Below are positions 1 through 7,176 of a stretch of DNA of 53,072 bases, one piece after another. The notes beneath the pieces are model-generated. The model saw nothing but the letters and a program-made list of their open reading frames with translations. It was not told where the DNA came from and ran no database searches. Position 1 is the first letter of the stretch; the number at the start of each line of letters is the position of its first letter. The stretch covers positions 1 to 53,072 of the forward strand of contig JAOUMR010000013.1 in NCBI GenBank assembly GCA_029881435.1. Direction: 5' to 3'. The translations under genes were made by a program, and so were the position numbers. The stretch comes from Nitrospira sp. (GTDB taxonomy: Bacteria > Nitrospirota > Nitrospiria > Nitrospirales > Nitrospiraceae).

Positions 1-78
1 GCGTCCGAAAACACAAAACGCCCTCATACGGCACAGAGAATCCACTCACCCTCGAAACAATAACGCGTAGTTATCTCG

Positions 79-97
79 AAAAACGGAAACTTCCGTC
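79..97 (-). terminator. Intrinsic terminator after the STAS operon
   Basis: Read on the minus strand, a short ACGGA/TCCGT stem is followed directly by a run of T residues. It begins about 27 bases beyond the stop codon of the STAS gene. It would end the transcript that starts at the sigma-54 promoter at 1531-1545. The stem is short, so termination strength is uncertain. Confidence 0.6.
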
Positions 98-123
98 ATG
101 AAAGATGGTTTTTCAGCAGACTG

Positions 124-441
124 CTAGGCAAGCTTGTCGCAATCCTTGCTTGATGAATCGAGTTTGCTGACTCCGGTGATCTCCTCAACAACACATCTGG
201 TCAAACAGCCGGATGCCTGCAAGTTCGCCCCCTGCCGCCACAGACGAGCCAAGAGCGCCTTGCCGTCGGCATCGATGAACGTCACCCCGGACAGGTCGAT
301 GACGGCGCAACGCTGACGACGGACAGGCATCTGACGACAAACGGCATTCAGCTCCTCAACCCATGGACCGGTTAGTCGTCCCTCGAGTACGAGGGACACC
401 GAGTCTTGCTCTGGACCTCGTTGTTCGGTGATCTTTAGCAT
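124..441 (-). CDS. STAS-domain protein (anti-sigma factor antagonist-like)
   Basis: A 105-residue single-domain protein of the STAS/SpoIIAA fold, with an N-terminal beta strand, a central VIDLSGVTFID strand and a following helix. Family members bind anti-sigma kinases and are switched by phosphorylation of a serine in a DSSG-like loop. Here that loop reads DADG (residues 57-60), so the usual phosphoserine position is an aspartate. The protein may be locked in one state or may be a non-signalling STAS scaffold. It overlaps the upstream methyltransferase gene by 7 bases, implying translational coupling, and is the last gene before a terminator. No anti-sigma kinase is visible nearby, so the partner is unknown. 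Confidence 0.8.
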   Translation of the reverse strand: MLKITEQRGPEQDSVSLVLEGRLTGPWVEELNAVCRQMPVRRQRCAVIDLSGVTFIDADGKALLARLWRQGANLQASGCLTRCVVEEITGVSKLDSSSKDCDKLA

Positions 442-1151
442 CTTCGAAAGATGGCGTAGAAGGCCGGCACCTTCACCACTTCACCAGTCGGGAGCGTGTG
501 GACCGTCCGAATATGACTTGGGCCGGTACCAAGAAGAGTAAAGCGATCCGATGGGAACAATGATTCCATGTTATTTTCATGTAACAAACCTGGTGTAATC
601 TGATACTGAAAGACCCGCGCAAGGCCGGGAGGCGTCCCATGCTGCTGAATGAGTCGTTCGAAGAACGGTTCTGCCTCGGAGGAGAGCTCGACCAGATAGA
701 GAATTCCCTTCTTCCCCAGCAACCGCTCGATGGAGTGAACCGCCGTCGCGTGATCAGCAGACGACAGTTGATGCAGTACCGCCCGCATATACACATTGGC
801 ATCGCCTATTTCTGCGTGAAGGGCGTCCGCATCCTGCGGGTTCAAGACATCTAGTACCCGATATGAAGCGTTGGGGGCTGCATTGTTCTTCCGAGCAATC
901 TCAACGGCGGCGGGCGCAATTTCAGTACCGATCACCCTGGAAAAATGTTTTGCCAGAAAACGCGTTTGTGTGCCGTTGCCACAGCCCAGATCAATCAACG
1001 GGAGTTGCGGATCGGCCTCGCCTTTGAACAGCGCCAAATCTTGCTGGGCTGCATAAGCAGGATCCGCATCCCAAAAGATTTCGCCAGGGGCTCCGGTTGT
1101 CGTACTCCAAAAACTCTCCCACGATGTCAGATACCGATTCGCTGATGTCAT
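435..1151 (-). CDS. Class I SAM-dependent methyltransferase
   Basis: A 238-residue cytoplasmic protein with a Rossmann-type methyltransferase core. Motif I is LIDLGCGNGTQ at roughly residues 51-61, followed by the acidic strand-2 end GTEIAP and a later GILYLVELS strand. The start is supported by a GGAGGAG ribosome-binding site. The substrate cannot be read from sequence. The gene sits between a zinc-ribbon gene (70-base gap) and a STAS gene (7-base overlap), and probably belongs to the operon driven by the sigma-54 promoter at 1531-1545. A role in methylating a toxic small molecule is possible, but this is inference from the neighbouring regulon. Confidence 0.85.
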   Translation of the reverse strand: MTSANRYLTSWESFWSTTTGAPGEIFWDADPAYAAQQDLALFKGEADPQLPLIDLGCGNGTQTRFLAKHFSRVIGTEIAPAAVEIARKNNAAPNASYRVLDVLNPQDADALHAEIGDANVYMRAVLHQLSSADHATAVHSIERLLGKKGILYLVELSSEAEPFFERLIQQHGTPPGLARVFQYQITPGLLHENNMESLFPSDRFTLLGTGPSHIRTVHTLPTGEVVKVPAFYAIFRRC

Positions 1152-1220
1152 TAGGACACTCCTCCTGTTATGAGCTCACGCAAGAAATCTACGCGACTCG
1201 TTTAAAATGGACTCGATTTC

Positions 1221-1490
1221 CTAACCTGCTGACCTTTGAGTTCGACTCAGGTCATGTCCGACCTGCAATCGACGATTCTGCAGAATAACCGGATCGATGA
1301 CTTCGCCGCATTGCACACATCGTCGTAGCAAAGCCTCAGCCTCACTGGTGCCGATCAGAGAATCGAAACTCTGTTCGATGACCATGAGTCCTTTGCATCT
1401 GGAACAATGAATGGACCCAGTGATGGGCTCTCGCCCTATTCGATCGTTTGCGTGTAGTCTTTTCTCTGGTAACTCTAACATCGTCGCCAT
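1221..1490 (-). CDS. Small zinc-ribbon protein, first gene of a sigma-54 operon
   Basis: An 89-residue protein with two CxxC knuckles, CSRC near residue 30 and CVQC near residue 58, about 26 residues apart. This is the layout of a single zinc ribbon. The remainder is charged and I recognise no enzyme family. A GGGAGGG ribosome-binding site precedes the ATG. It is the first gene downstream of a -24/-12 promoter (1531-1545) with tandem dyads further upstream, so it should be under direct control of the activator encoded at 1734-3293. It could be a small DNA- or protein-binding accessory factor; its function is unknown. Confidence 0.75.
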   Translation of the reverse strand: MATMLELPEKRLHANDRIGREPITGSIHCSRCKGLMVIEQSFDSLIGTSEAEALLRRCVQCGEVIDPVILQNRRLQVGHDLSRTQRSAG

Positions 1491-1530
1491 GGGTGCCCTC
1501 CCTTGTTGAAGAGTTCATCCATCTCACTCC

Positions 1531-1545
1531 GCAACTTATGTTCCA
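1531..1545 (-). promoter_or_regulatory. Sigma-54 (-24/-12) promoter of the zinc-ribbon operon
   Basis: On the minus strand the sequence TGGAACATAAGTTGC contains GG and GC separated by exactly ten bases, with the TTGC -12 box intact. It differs at three positions from the promoter at 9069-9083 (TGGAATGTAAGTTGC). The predicted start lies about 30 bases before the zinc-ribbon ATG. Tandem dyads sit about 100-130 bases upstream, the normal distance for enhancer-binding proteins. Confidence 0.82.
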
Positions 1546-1641
1546 GCCCTGGTTGATTAGACCGACTGCATCGAAGCTATTGAATTCAAACGTAGAGGTT
1601 TCCATCTAAGAGAACAATGACTCGAATAAATTGCAGTCATC

Positions 1642-1676
1642 TGCCGAGCGTACGGCACCATGCCGAAGGATCGGCA
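1642..1676. promoter_or_regulatory. Tandem enhancer dyads (TGCCG-N6-CGGCA) for the sigma-54 activator
   Basis: Two dyads, TGCCG-N6-CGGCA at 1642-1657 and again at 1661-1676, lie 19 bases apart, so on nearly the same face of the helix. The same arrangement with the same 19-base period occurs at 9185-9219. They lie between the activator gene and the promoter at 1531-1545. The likely ligand is the Fis-type helix-turn-helix of the protein encoded at 1734-3293. The binding assignment is inference. Confidence 0.78.
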
Positions 1677-1733
1677 CAATGTTCAAGTGATACAGTTCGG
1701 CAACCTCTTTTCTGAAATGCTTGTGTGAGTGCG

Positions 1734-3293
1734 CTATGAAGAGGCGTGGTCGAGACCCGATGAGCGGGTAATGCCGAGCTTCTGCATCTTAGACTGGAGA
1801 GTTGTGCGCTTGAGCCCTAACTGAGCCGCCGCGCCCCCAGGGCCACCAATCACCCACTTGGCATCACGCAAGGCGCGCAAGATTTGCGCACGCTCGGCAT
1901 CTTCCAGTGTTGTCGTCATGGAGGCTGTACGGTGGTTCGCGGTGCGGAGTTCCCCAATGGGCACCTGCAGATCAGTCCCGTTCGTCAGAATGACGGAACG
2001 TTCCACCAAATTCTCCAATTCGCGAATGTTGCCCGGCCACGCATACCGGGAGAGGACGTCCAGCGTCTTGGCGGGGACAGTTTGGATATTCTTTTTCATC
2101 CGAGCCGCATAGCGTTGGGTGAAATAACGTACCAAGATGGGAATGTCCTCTCGGCGTTCGTGCAGCGGCGGCACGGTGACCGGAAAGACATTCAGCCGAT
2201 AGTACAAGTCGCTCCGAAACTGCTTGGCCTCTACCAAAGCTTTGAGATCCCGATTGGTGGCGGCGATGAAGCGCACATCCACGCGAAGGGTTTTCGTGCT
2301 GCCCAACCGCTCGAATTCCTGCTCCTGCAAGACACGAAGCAGCTTAGACTGCAGCTCCAACGGAATTTCTCCTACTTCGTCGAGGAAGATCGTGCCTTTA
2401 TCGGCCAGTTCAAACCGACCAGCCTTCTGAGAGATCGCACCCGTAAACGCCCCTCGTTCGTGCCCAAATAGTTCACTTTCTAATAGCCCGGTTGGGATCG
2501 CGGCACAGTTCAGCTTGACGAACGTCCGCTCCCCGCGGCTACTGAGTCGGTGGATGGCTCGGGCAATGAGTTCCTTCCCAGTGCCCGTTTCTCCTTGAAC
2601 TAATACAGTCGAATCGGTCGGAGCCACAACCTCGACTTGCTTCAGCACATTCCTCAACGCATCACTGTCCCCGATCATATCGTCAAACCCATGCTCAAGA
2701 CGAAGCTCCTCTTCAAGATAGAGCTTCTCTTTCGCCAACTTATCCTTGAGTTCAGCAATCTGCTGAAAAGCCAACGCGTTTTCGACCGCGACCGCCACCG
2801 GTTGAGCCACTTGTTGGAGAAACTCAATATCCGCGTCGCTATAGGCCTCCTGATGCAAACTCATAAACCCCATGGCGCCCAACTGACCTCGCGCCGTCGT
2901 GAGAGGAACAAAGCAAAATGACTCCGTCCCATCTTCTCTCATATGGCCAATGACTTTTGGCCAACGACGCTCCTCCGTCAACTTCGGCACAAGGAGCGGC
3001 TGCTGCTCCTGCCACACCAATCCAGCAGGACAATCCTCGATCGCGACCTCGTGCCCCCCCACAAGGTCCGCCGGAACATTGGCCTGAATAGTATGCAAGC
3101 GCATCGCTTTCTTGATGGGATCATGCAGGGAGAGGTCGACGAAATTCACCTGCACGACCCGAGGTAAGCGGTGGGCGAGGTCACGAAAGAGCTGATCGAG
3201 GTCCCGCTGCGCGGAAATTGCGTGGGCGACTTCCAGAAGCGCCTGGTACCGCTCCGCAAGATCCTCACAGGGAGAGACCCCAAGTCTGTCCAT
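1734..3293 (-). CDS. Sigma-54-dependent activator, GAF-AAA+-Fis
   Basis: A 519-residue enhancer-binding protein. Residues about 20-175 form a GAF sensory domain, followed by a charged coiled-coil linker. The AAA+ domain (about 210-440) carries Walker A GETGTGKE, the sigma-54-contacting loop GAFTGA and Walker B TIFLDE. The C-terminus ends in a Fis-type helix-turn-helix (AAQLGLKRTTLQSKMQKLG). There is no receiver domain, so the signal is probably a ligand sensed by the GAF domain, as in NorR or FhlA relatives; its identity is unknown. The gene is flanked by two operons with matching sigma-54 promoters and dyads and probably controls both. No good ribosome-binding site precedes the ATG, where an inverted repeat lies instead. 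Confidence 0.92.
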   Translation of the reverse strand: MDRLGVSPCEDLAERYQALLEVAHAISAQRDLDQLFRDLAHRLPRVVQVNFVDLSLHDPIKKAMRLHTIQANVPADLVGGHEVAIEDCPAGLVWQEQQPLLVPKLTEERRWPKVIGHMREDGTESFCFVPLTTARGQLGAMGFMSLHQEAYSDADIEFLQQVAQPVAVAVENALAFQQIAELKDKLAKEKLYLEEELRLEHGFDDMIGDSDALRNVLKQVEVVAPTDSTVLVQGETGTGKELIARAIHRLSSRGERTFVKLNCAAIPTGLLESELFGHERGAFTGAISQKAGRFELADKGTIFLDEVGEIPLELQSKLLRVLQEQEFERLGSTKTLRVDVRFIAATNRDLKALVEAKQFRSDLYYRLNVFPVTVPPLHERREDIPILVRYFTQRYAARMKKNIQTVPAKTLDVLSRYAWPGNIRELENLVERSVILTNGTDLQVPIGELRTANHRTASMTTTLEDAERAQILRALRDAKWVIGGPGGAAAQLGLKRTTLQSKMQKLGITRSSGLDHASS

Positions 3294-3295
3294 AG

Positions 3296-3320
3296 CCGGT
3301 CAGTATGGACCATTGACCGG
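3296..3320. promoter_or_regulatory. Inverted repeat abutting the activator start codon
   Basis: A perfect 7-base arm pair, CCGGTCA-N11-TGACCGG, ends three bases from the activator ATG and occupies the place of its ribosome-binding site. As RNA it could hide the start; as DNA it could be an operator for autoregulation. It does not match the TGCCG-N6-CGGCA dyads, so a different factor or an RNA effect is more likely. Confidence 0.5.
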
Positions 3321-3377
3321 CAACAGCTCAAGATGTCGCGACAGACGAGCCGACGACCTGTGAAGCAAATCCTGTCG

Positions 3378-3614
3378 TCAGAGCGTCTGGTGCGTCCCGT
3401 CACAAAAGGGCGGGGTCTTTGTGTGCTTGCACTGGCACAAGGCAACTTCTTTCTTTTCATCCACTGTAAATTCAACAGGCTCGAACCCGGTTCCTTGATG
3501 AGACCCGTCACAAAAGGGCTGATCTCGTGATCGTCCGCACGAACACCAGTAGTACGTTCCCGGCTCCAGCGACATCACCGACGGTTCCTTGGCTGCAATG
3601 CGTGGCTGTGCCAT
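3378..3614 (-). CDS. Double CDGSH iron-sulfur protein
   Basis: A 78-residue protein with two complete CDGSH-type cluster motifs: CSC...FCDGSH (ligands C24, C26, C35, H39) and CQC...FCDGTH (C60, C62, C71, H75). Each should bind a redox-active, pH-labile [2Fe-2S] cluster through three cysteines and one histidine, as in mitoNEET-like proteins; tandem bacterial forms are known. It is soluble, with no membrane anchor. A strong AAGGAG site precedes the ATG. It lies 22 bases from the VOC gene, near the end of the long sigma-54-driven operon and just before the activator gene. Electron transfer or cluster-based sensing for the redox enzymes upstream is a reasonable inference. Confidence 0.9.
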   Translation of the reverse strand: MAQPRIAAKEPSVMSLEPGTYYWCSCGRSRDQPFCDGSHQGTGFEPVEFTVDEKKEVALCQCKHTKTPPFCDGTHQTL

Positions 3615-3635
3615 GAATAGATCTCCTTTCCTGGG

Positions 3636-4091
3636 TTATAACTGTAGCGGCTTGATGGGCGCCACAACCGCTGAGGGATTGTGCTTCCACACCGACTCGT
3701 CTGCATCCACATAAAGCTCCACTTCGTTCCCGTCGGGATCTTTCAGATAGAGGCTCTGGCTGACCGTGTGATCACTCATGCCATCGATCGGGATCCCGAT
3801 TTGCTCCAACTCTCGCTTTGCCTGACGCAGCTCATCGAGGCTGTCCCCGACTTTGATCCCGATGTGATAGAGCCCTCGGCGCCGCCCGGCCGAGGGTCCC
3901 GGGACATCACCGACCTGGATCAATAGCAATTCGTGATGCGTTCGGCCGGATGTCAAGGCAGCGGCAGCCCCGTTAAAGATACGCCCGACTTCTGTGAACC
4001 CTAACAAGTCTCGGTAGAAACCGAGCGACTGTTCAAGATCCTTCACGTAAAACACGACGTGACCGAGGTAATGGGCTTTCATCCGGCTCAC
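3636..4091 (-). CDS. VOC-family (glyoxalase/dioxygenase fold) protein
   Basis: A 151-residue protein with the paired beta-alpha-beta-beta-beta modules of the vicinal oxygen chelate superfamily. It opens with HVVFYVKDLEQSLGFYRDLLGF and ends with YLKDPDGNEVELYVD. Candidate metal ligands are His near residue 10, His near 76 and Glu near 127. Members include glyoxalase I, extradiol dioxygenases and FosA-type resistance enzymes; the substrate here cannot be assigned. The GTG start overlaps the upstream stop as GTGA, showing coupling to the 137-residue gene. An ATG three codons downstream is an alternative start. Its position in a redox operon with a second VOC gene favours detoxification. Confidence 0.85.
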   Translation of the reverse strand: MSRMKAHYLGHVVFYVKDLEQSLGFYRDLLGFTEVGRIFNGAAAALTSGRTHHELLLIQVGDVPGPSAGRRRGLYHIGIKVGDSLDELRQAKRELEQIGIPIDGMSDHTVSQSLYLKDPDGNEVELYVDADESVWKHNPSAVVAPIKPLQL

Positions 4092-4501
4092 CCCTTGTTG
4101 GGAACAGACTGCATGAGTAATGCTCTGACCGCTGCATGTGCCAGCACCACATCAGGGCTTCGTTGCAAGGCGTCGTGATATTGCCGACCGAATCCCTCGC
4201 CCGCTTCTGTTGGTATCAGGAGCATCTGCACAGACGCCAGCAGAACGGGAATTCCCTCGCGGGGCGCCGGGTCATTCGATTCACTGAGTTCATCAAGCTT
4301 GGCTATAAATTGAGACAGCGGGCGCAACCAAGCAAACCAGGCATCGTTCAGCACTAGCTGCAAAAATGCTCCGTTGGACGGGATCCGTCCGTGTACACGC
4401 TCATAGGCCACTCGCTCATCGTCGAGCAACGCTTTGTGCAGACCGAGGAGAGCCTGAAAAAGATGATCCAGAGAGCTCTCTTTAAAGCTGTGCTCCGGCA
4501 T
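4088..4501 (-). CDS. Helical protein of unknown function in the redox operon
   Basis: A 137-residue, predicted all-helical cytoplasmic protein with no cysteine cluster, signal peptide or membrane segment. A tryptophan-rich stretch (DAWFAWLRPLSQFIAKLDEL) lies near the middle. I have a loose memory of similar uncharacterised proteins in proteobacteria but know no function. GAGGAAG precedes the ATG. Its stop overlaps the VOC start, and it follows the Rieske-flavodoxin gene by 30 bases, so it is firmly inside the operon. It may be an accessory or assembly factor for the neighbouring iron-sulfur or flavin enzyme; this is a guess from context only. Confidence 0.7.
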   Translation of the reverse strand: MPEHSFKESSLDHLFQALLGLHKALLDDERVAYERVHGRIPSNGAFLQLVLNDAWFAWLRPLSQFIAKLDELSESNDPAPREGIPVLLASVQMLLIPTEAGEGFGRQYHDALQRSPDVVLAHAAVRALLMQSVPNKG

Positions 4502-4531
4502 GGTCTGGCTTCCTCGTAGGGACCGTACTCG

Positions 4532-5638
4532 TTATCCGGTCGATTCACGATCAAGCTGATGCGCTTTGCGCCCACCTCGAGCCAGTGGGTGCTCAGGCAA
4601 CTGACCGCAGACCATCAACTTTGCCATATCCGCGGCGCGTGCAACGAGTTCCTGCGCTCCTTCGCGCAGCTCTCGGCTGTTCTGAACCTCAACAATGTTC
4701 CGTTCCATGTCCTCCGCACTCCAGCCTCTCGAGTGCGCAATGAACGGGAACTGCGGGAACTGGCAGCCGACTTCTGAAAAAAAGGTCATGAGTTGCCCTA
4801 CGACACCCTGTACATTGTCCTGTCCGCCCATGATGATGAACGCCGCCACTTTATTCTTGAGCAGATGTTTGTTTGCGATGGTCTCCTGATTCTGGATGCA
4901 GTTCATCCGCTCAACCATCTTGTAATACAGGCTGCTGGCATTGCCCCATCGAATCGGTGTGGCAATCAGGATCACATCAGCCCAATGCACGATGGCTTCG
5001 TACACGCGATCGAGCTGATCTGTGGGATCCATTTGGGTGATCGAGCAGGGCCAGGTGCAGGCTTGCGCGGACTTCGAATAGAACCCTTCGCAAGGACGAA
5101 AGTTCAGCTCCCGCAGCTTGATGCATTGAGCCTCTAGTTGCAACTTGCTTGTCGCATGTTCCAACGCCGCTTCGAGCAACGCATCCGATCCGCTGTAGCG
5201 GGGATGGTCGAGCGTCATGGCGGTGGTGGAGAGGCCCACAACCCGGATCGGCCCCGGCTGGCGGATGACGGGACGAGCTAAGGGGTGCGGCTTGTGGGCC
5301 TGCTTCTTGCGCTTTGTTGCGGATGACAGGTCGATATATAAGCGACCATTCGCAATCTTGGTCGTGTAGGACGGAGCCTGGTCTTGTTCGTAGCCGGATT
5401 CCCCGTGGCCGGTTCGATGATGGAACTTCCAATAGTGCCATGGACAGACGATATAGTCGCCATCGAGTGTGCCTTCACCCAGCGGACCACCCACATGATT
5501 GCAGACTCCCGAGATCGCGGCGAACGAACCATCTCTATACGTCAGTGCGACTTTTGTCTTCCCGACTGAGACTTCTCGTAAAGGCTTCTTCTTCAGATCT
5601 TCGACACGTCCTACCTCAGTCCACCGTGTGTCCGGCAT
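4532..5638 (-). CDS. Rieske ferredoxin fused to NADPH-FMN-reductase/flavodoxin-like domain
   Basis: A 368-residue two-domain redox protein. Residues 1-105 are a Rieske domain with the [2Fe-2S] ligands C46-x-H48 and C65-x2-H68. Residues about 128-320 form a flavodoxin-like NAD(P)H-dependent FMN reductase fold: an initial strand RVVGLSTTA, a WADVILIATPIRWG segment near the flavin site, and FIIMGGQDNVQG. The fusion suggests internal electron flow between NAD(P)H/FMN and the Rieske cluster. No oxygenase subunit is encoded nearby, so it could be a self-contained quinone or nitro reductase, or a reductase for another partner. It lies in the sigma-54-driven operon downstream of the SnoaL gene. I do not recall this architecture as a standard named enzyme. 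Confidence 0.85.
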   Translation of the reverse strand: MPDTRWTEVGRVEDLKKKPLREVSVGKTKVALTYRDGSFAAISGVCNHVGGPLGEGTLDGDYIVCPWHYWKFHHRTGHGESGYEQDQAPSYTTKIANGRLYIDLSSATKRKKQAHKPHPLARPVIRQPGPIRVVGLSTTAMTLDHPRYSGSDALLEAALEHATSKLQLEAQCIKLRELNFRPCEGFYSKSAQACTWPCSITQMDPTDQLDRVYEAIVHWADVILIATPIRWGNASSLYYKMVERMNCIQNQETIANKHLLKNKVAAFIIMGGQDNVQGVVGQLMTFFSEVGCQFPQFPFIAHSRGWSAEDMERNIVEVQNSRELREGAQELVARAADMAKLMVCGQLPEHPLARGGRKAHQLDRESTG

Positions 5639-5695
5639 GGTTCACCCCTTCGACGATGAGGAACATGCTTATCCAGTTCGTCGGCTCTCAGAACC

Positions 5696-6067
5696 TCATG
5701 ATTTCGCACCTGAGTCATAGTAAAACCTCTCATGAACGATCTTCCCGTTGTTCCACTTGGATACCACTACCTGTTCCATGTGCACCGCCTGTCCGCCAGT
5801 GGCGACAAAGTCCAGACTGCATTCGTAGAATGTCACGTTGTCGCCCACGGCCGAGGCCGCCACATTGAATCCCTTCCATTCCTTGACCCCGCTCATGAAC
5901 TGCTTTTCCCGCTCAATATTGGCAGCCTGGCCGACGGTCGGAGGATTGGCGTTCTCTTGCATGGCCGCATCCTTATCATAGAACTCGGTCATCGCTTCAA
6001 TAATTTTTCCCTCACGGATGTAGCCGAATAAATCGTTCAAGCGCTGTTGCAGATTGGTTGTGCTCAT
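5696..6067 (-). CDS. SnoaL-like (NTF2-fold) protein
   Basis: A 123-residue protein of the NTF2/SnoaL cone fold: an N-terminal helix (LQQRLNDLFGYIREGKIIEAMTEFY), then beta strands ending in VVSKWNNGKIVHERFYYD. The family includes polyketide cyclases, ketosteroid-isomerase relatives and ligand-binding proteins; no catalytic set can be assigned securely. I chose the ATG at 6067, preceded by AAGGAG and overlapping the upstream VOC stop as ATGA; longer readings would run into the VOC gene. It probably binds or isomerises a small hydrophobic molecule handled by the operon's redox enzymes, which is inference. Confidence 0.82.
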   Translation of the reverse strand: MSTTNLQQRLNDLFGYIREGKIIEAMTEFYDKDAAMQENANPPTVGQAANIEREKQFMSGVKEWKGFNVAASAVGDNVTFYECSLDFVATGGQAVHMEQVVVSKWNNGKIVHERFYYDSGAKS

Positions 6068-6498
6068 GCCTGCTTCTCCTTTTGAGATTTGTGAGTGAAT
6101 GTAATCCCAGCTTTCTGCACTTCCTGATAGGGGAGGAGCCACACCAGCGATTCATCGCTGAGATCGCCGACCTGAATGCGATTCCCCCATGGATCACGAA
6201 AGTCGCAGCGAAAGCCAGGGCGAAGCTTCAATTTATACGTCTTCGTCAGTTTCTTGCGAACTTCCTGAATCTGTTTCGCGTCGCGGACCATCAACCCAAA
6301 ATGCTTCGTGCGGTCAGGCTGAAGCTGGTCTACCTCGAAGATAGCCATAAACTGATGCTCGCCGAGCTTGCACCAGACAGCTCCTTCCCCACCACGTAAC
6401 ATCTTCAGCCCAAATACATCTTGATAGAACCTCGCGGCCTTCTTAGCATCGGTGACTTCTATCACGACGTGATTGCATCCGTACACCTGAACCGACAC
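6064..6498 (-). CDS. VOC-family protein, second copy in the operon
   Basis: A 144-residue vicinal oxygen chelate protein: N-terminal GCNHVVIEVTDAKKAARFYQ, a central HFGLMV strand and C-terminal FRDPWGNRIQVGD. Candidate metal ligands are the histidine near residue 10, the HFG histidine and a late acidic residue. It is only distantly similar to the VOC protein at 3636-4091, so the pair are not recent duplicates. It starts with GTG behind an AGGAGGT site and its stop overlaps the SnoaL start. Reaction unknown; thiol conjugation, isomerisation or ring cleavage are all possible in this superfamily. Confidence 0.85.
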   Translation of the reverse strand: MSVQVYGCNHVVIEVTDAKKAARFYQDVFGLKMLRGGEGAVWCKLGEHQFMAIFEVDQLQPDRTKHFGLMVRDAKQIQEVRKKLTKTYKLKLRPGFRCDFRDPWGNRIQVGDLSDESLVWLLPYQEVQKAGITFTHKSQKEKQA

Positions 6499-6519
6499 GG
6501 GGTACCTCCTGCCTAGCCT

Positions 6520-7176
6520 TCAAGATCTTTTGGCTGTGATTGGGGTGGTTCGAGCCTTTTCCATAGCAGAGACAAACGCGTCAACCGGTTGCGCACCGGA
6601 AATTCCGTAGCTCTTCTGGAAGACAAAGTACGGCACTCCTCGAATGCCCAACTCGCGACCCACTGATTCCTCTGCTGTGATTTCAGCGGCTCCCTCTTCG
6701 CTCTTGAGAAACTGATCCGCGTGCACACCTGCTCGATCGGCCAATTCGACAAGCACCGGTACGGAACCGATATCGAGACCATTTTCGAAATAGCCTTGAA
6801 ACAGCAACTCGACAATCGCATCTTGGTGACCCTGGGACCCGGCATACCAAATCAATCGATGTGCCAGAAAGGTATTCGGCGTTCGTAATATCTTCTCGAA
6901 GGCAAACGAGATGCGCTCGGTGCCTCCCGCCTCGACCAAACGATGTTCCATGTCTCGATAGGTATCGAGACTCCCGAACTTGGTTTCGAGATAGACCGTT
7001 CGATCCATCCCGTCCGTCGGCATCGTCGGATTCAACTGAAACGGTCGCCATACGACATGGGCTCTCCCGGCATCCCCTATCTGATGCAGCGCCCGTTCAA
7101 GCCGCCGCTTGCCCACGTAGCACCAGGGACAGACGACATCGGAATAGACCTCGATCTGAAGGCTCTGATCGGTCAT
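6520..7176 (-). CDS. DsbA/FrnE-family thiol oxidoreductase
   Basis: A 218-residue cytoplasmic protein (no signal peptide) of the DsbA-like FrnE/HCCA isomerase family. The N-terminus has the active-site CPWC (C16, C19) in VYSDVVCPWCYVGKRRLE, followed by the helical insertion, and the fold closes with RGVPYFVFQKSYGISGAQP containing the cis-proline. FrnE relatives act in polyketide tailoring or as cytosolic disulfide isomerases in oxidative stress. Its ATG overlaps the pirin stop as ATGA, tying it to the operon. A redox-stress role fits the neighbouring pirin and Rieske-flavin genes. Confidence 0.9.
   Translation of the reverse strand: MTDQSLQIEVYSDVVCPWCYVGKRRLERALHQIGDAGRAHVVWRPFQLNPTMPTDGMDRTVYLETKFGSLDTYRDMEHRLVEAGGTERISFAFEKILRTPNTFLAHRLIWYAGSQGHQDAIVELLFQGYFENGLDIGSVPVLVELADRAGVHADQFLKSEEGAAEITAEESVGRELGIRGVPYFVFQKSYGISGAQPVDAFVSAMEKARTTPITAKRS

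Noticed and set aside
1342-1605. 87-residue open frame on the minus strand upstream of the zinc-ribbon gene
   Set aside because: It covers the sigma-54 promoter and overlaps the zinc-ribbon gene in another frame; no motif and no ribosome-binding site.
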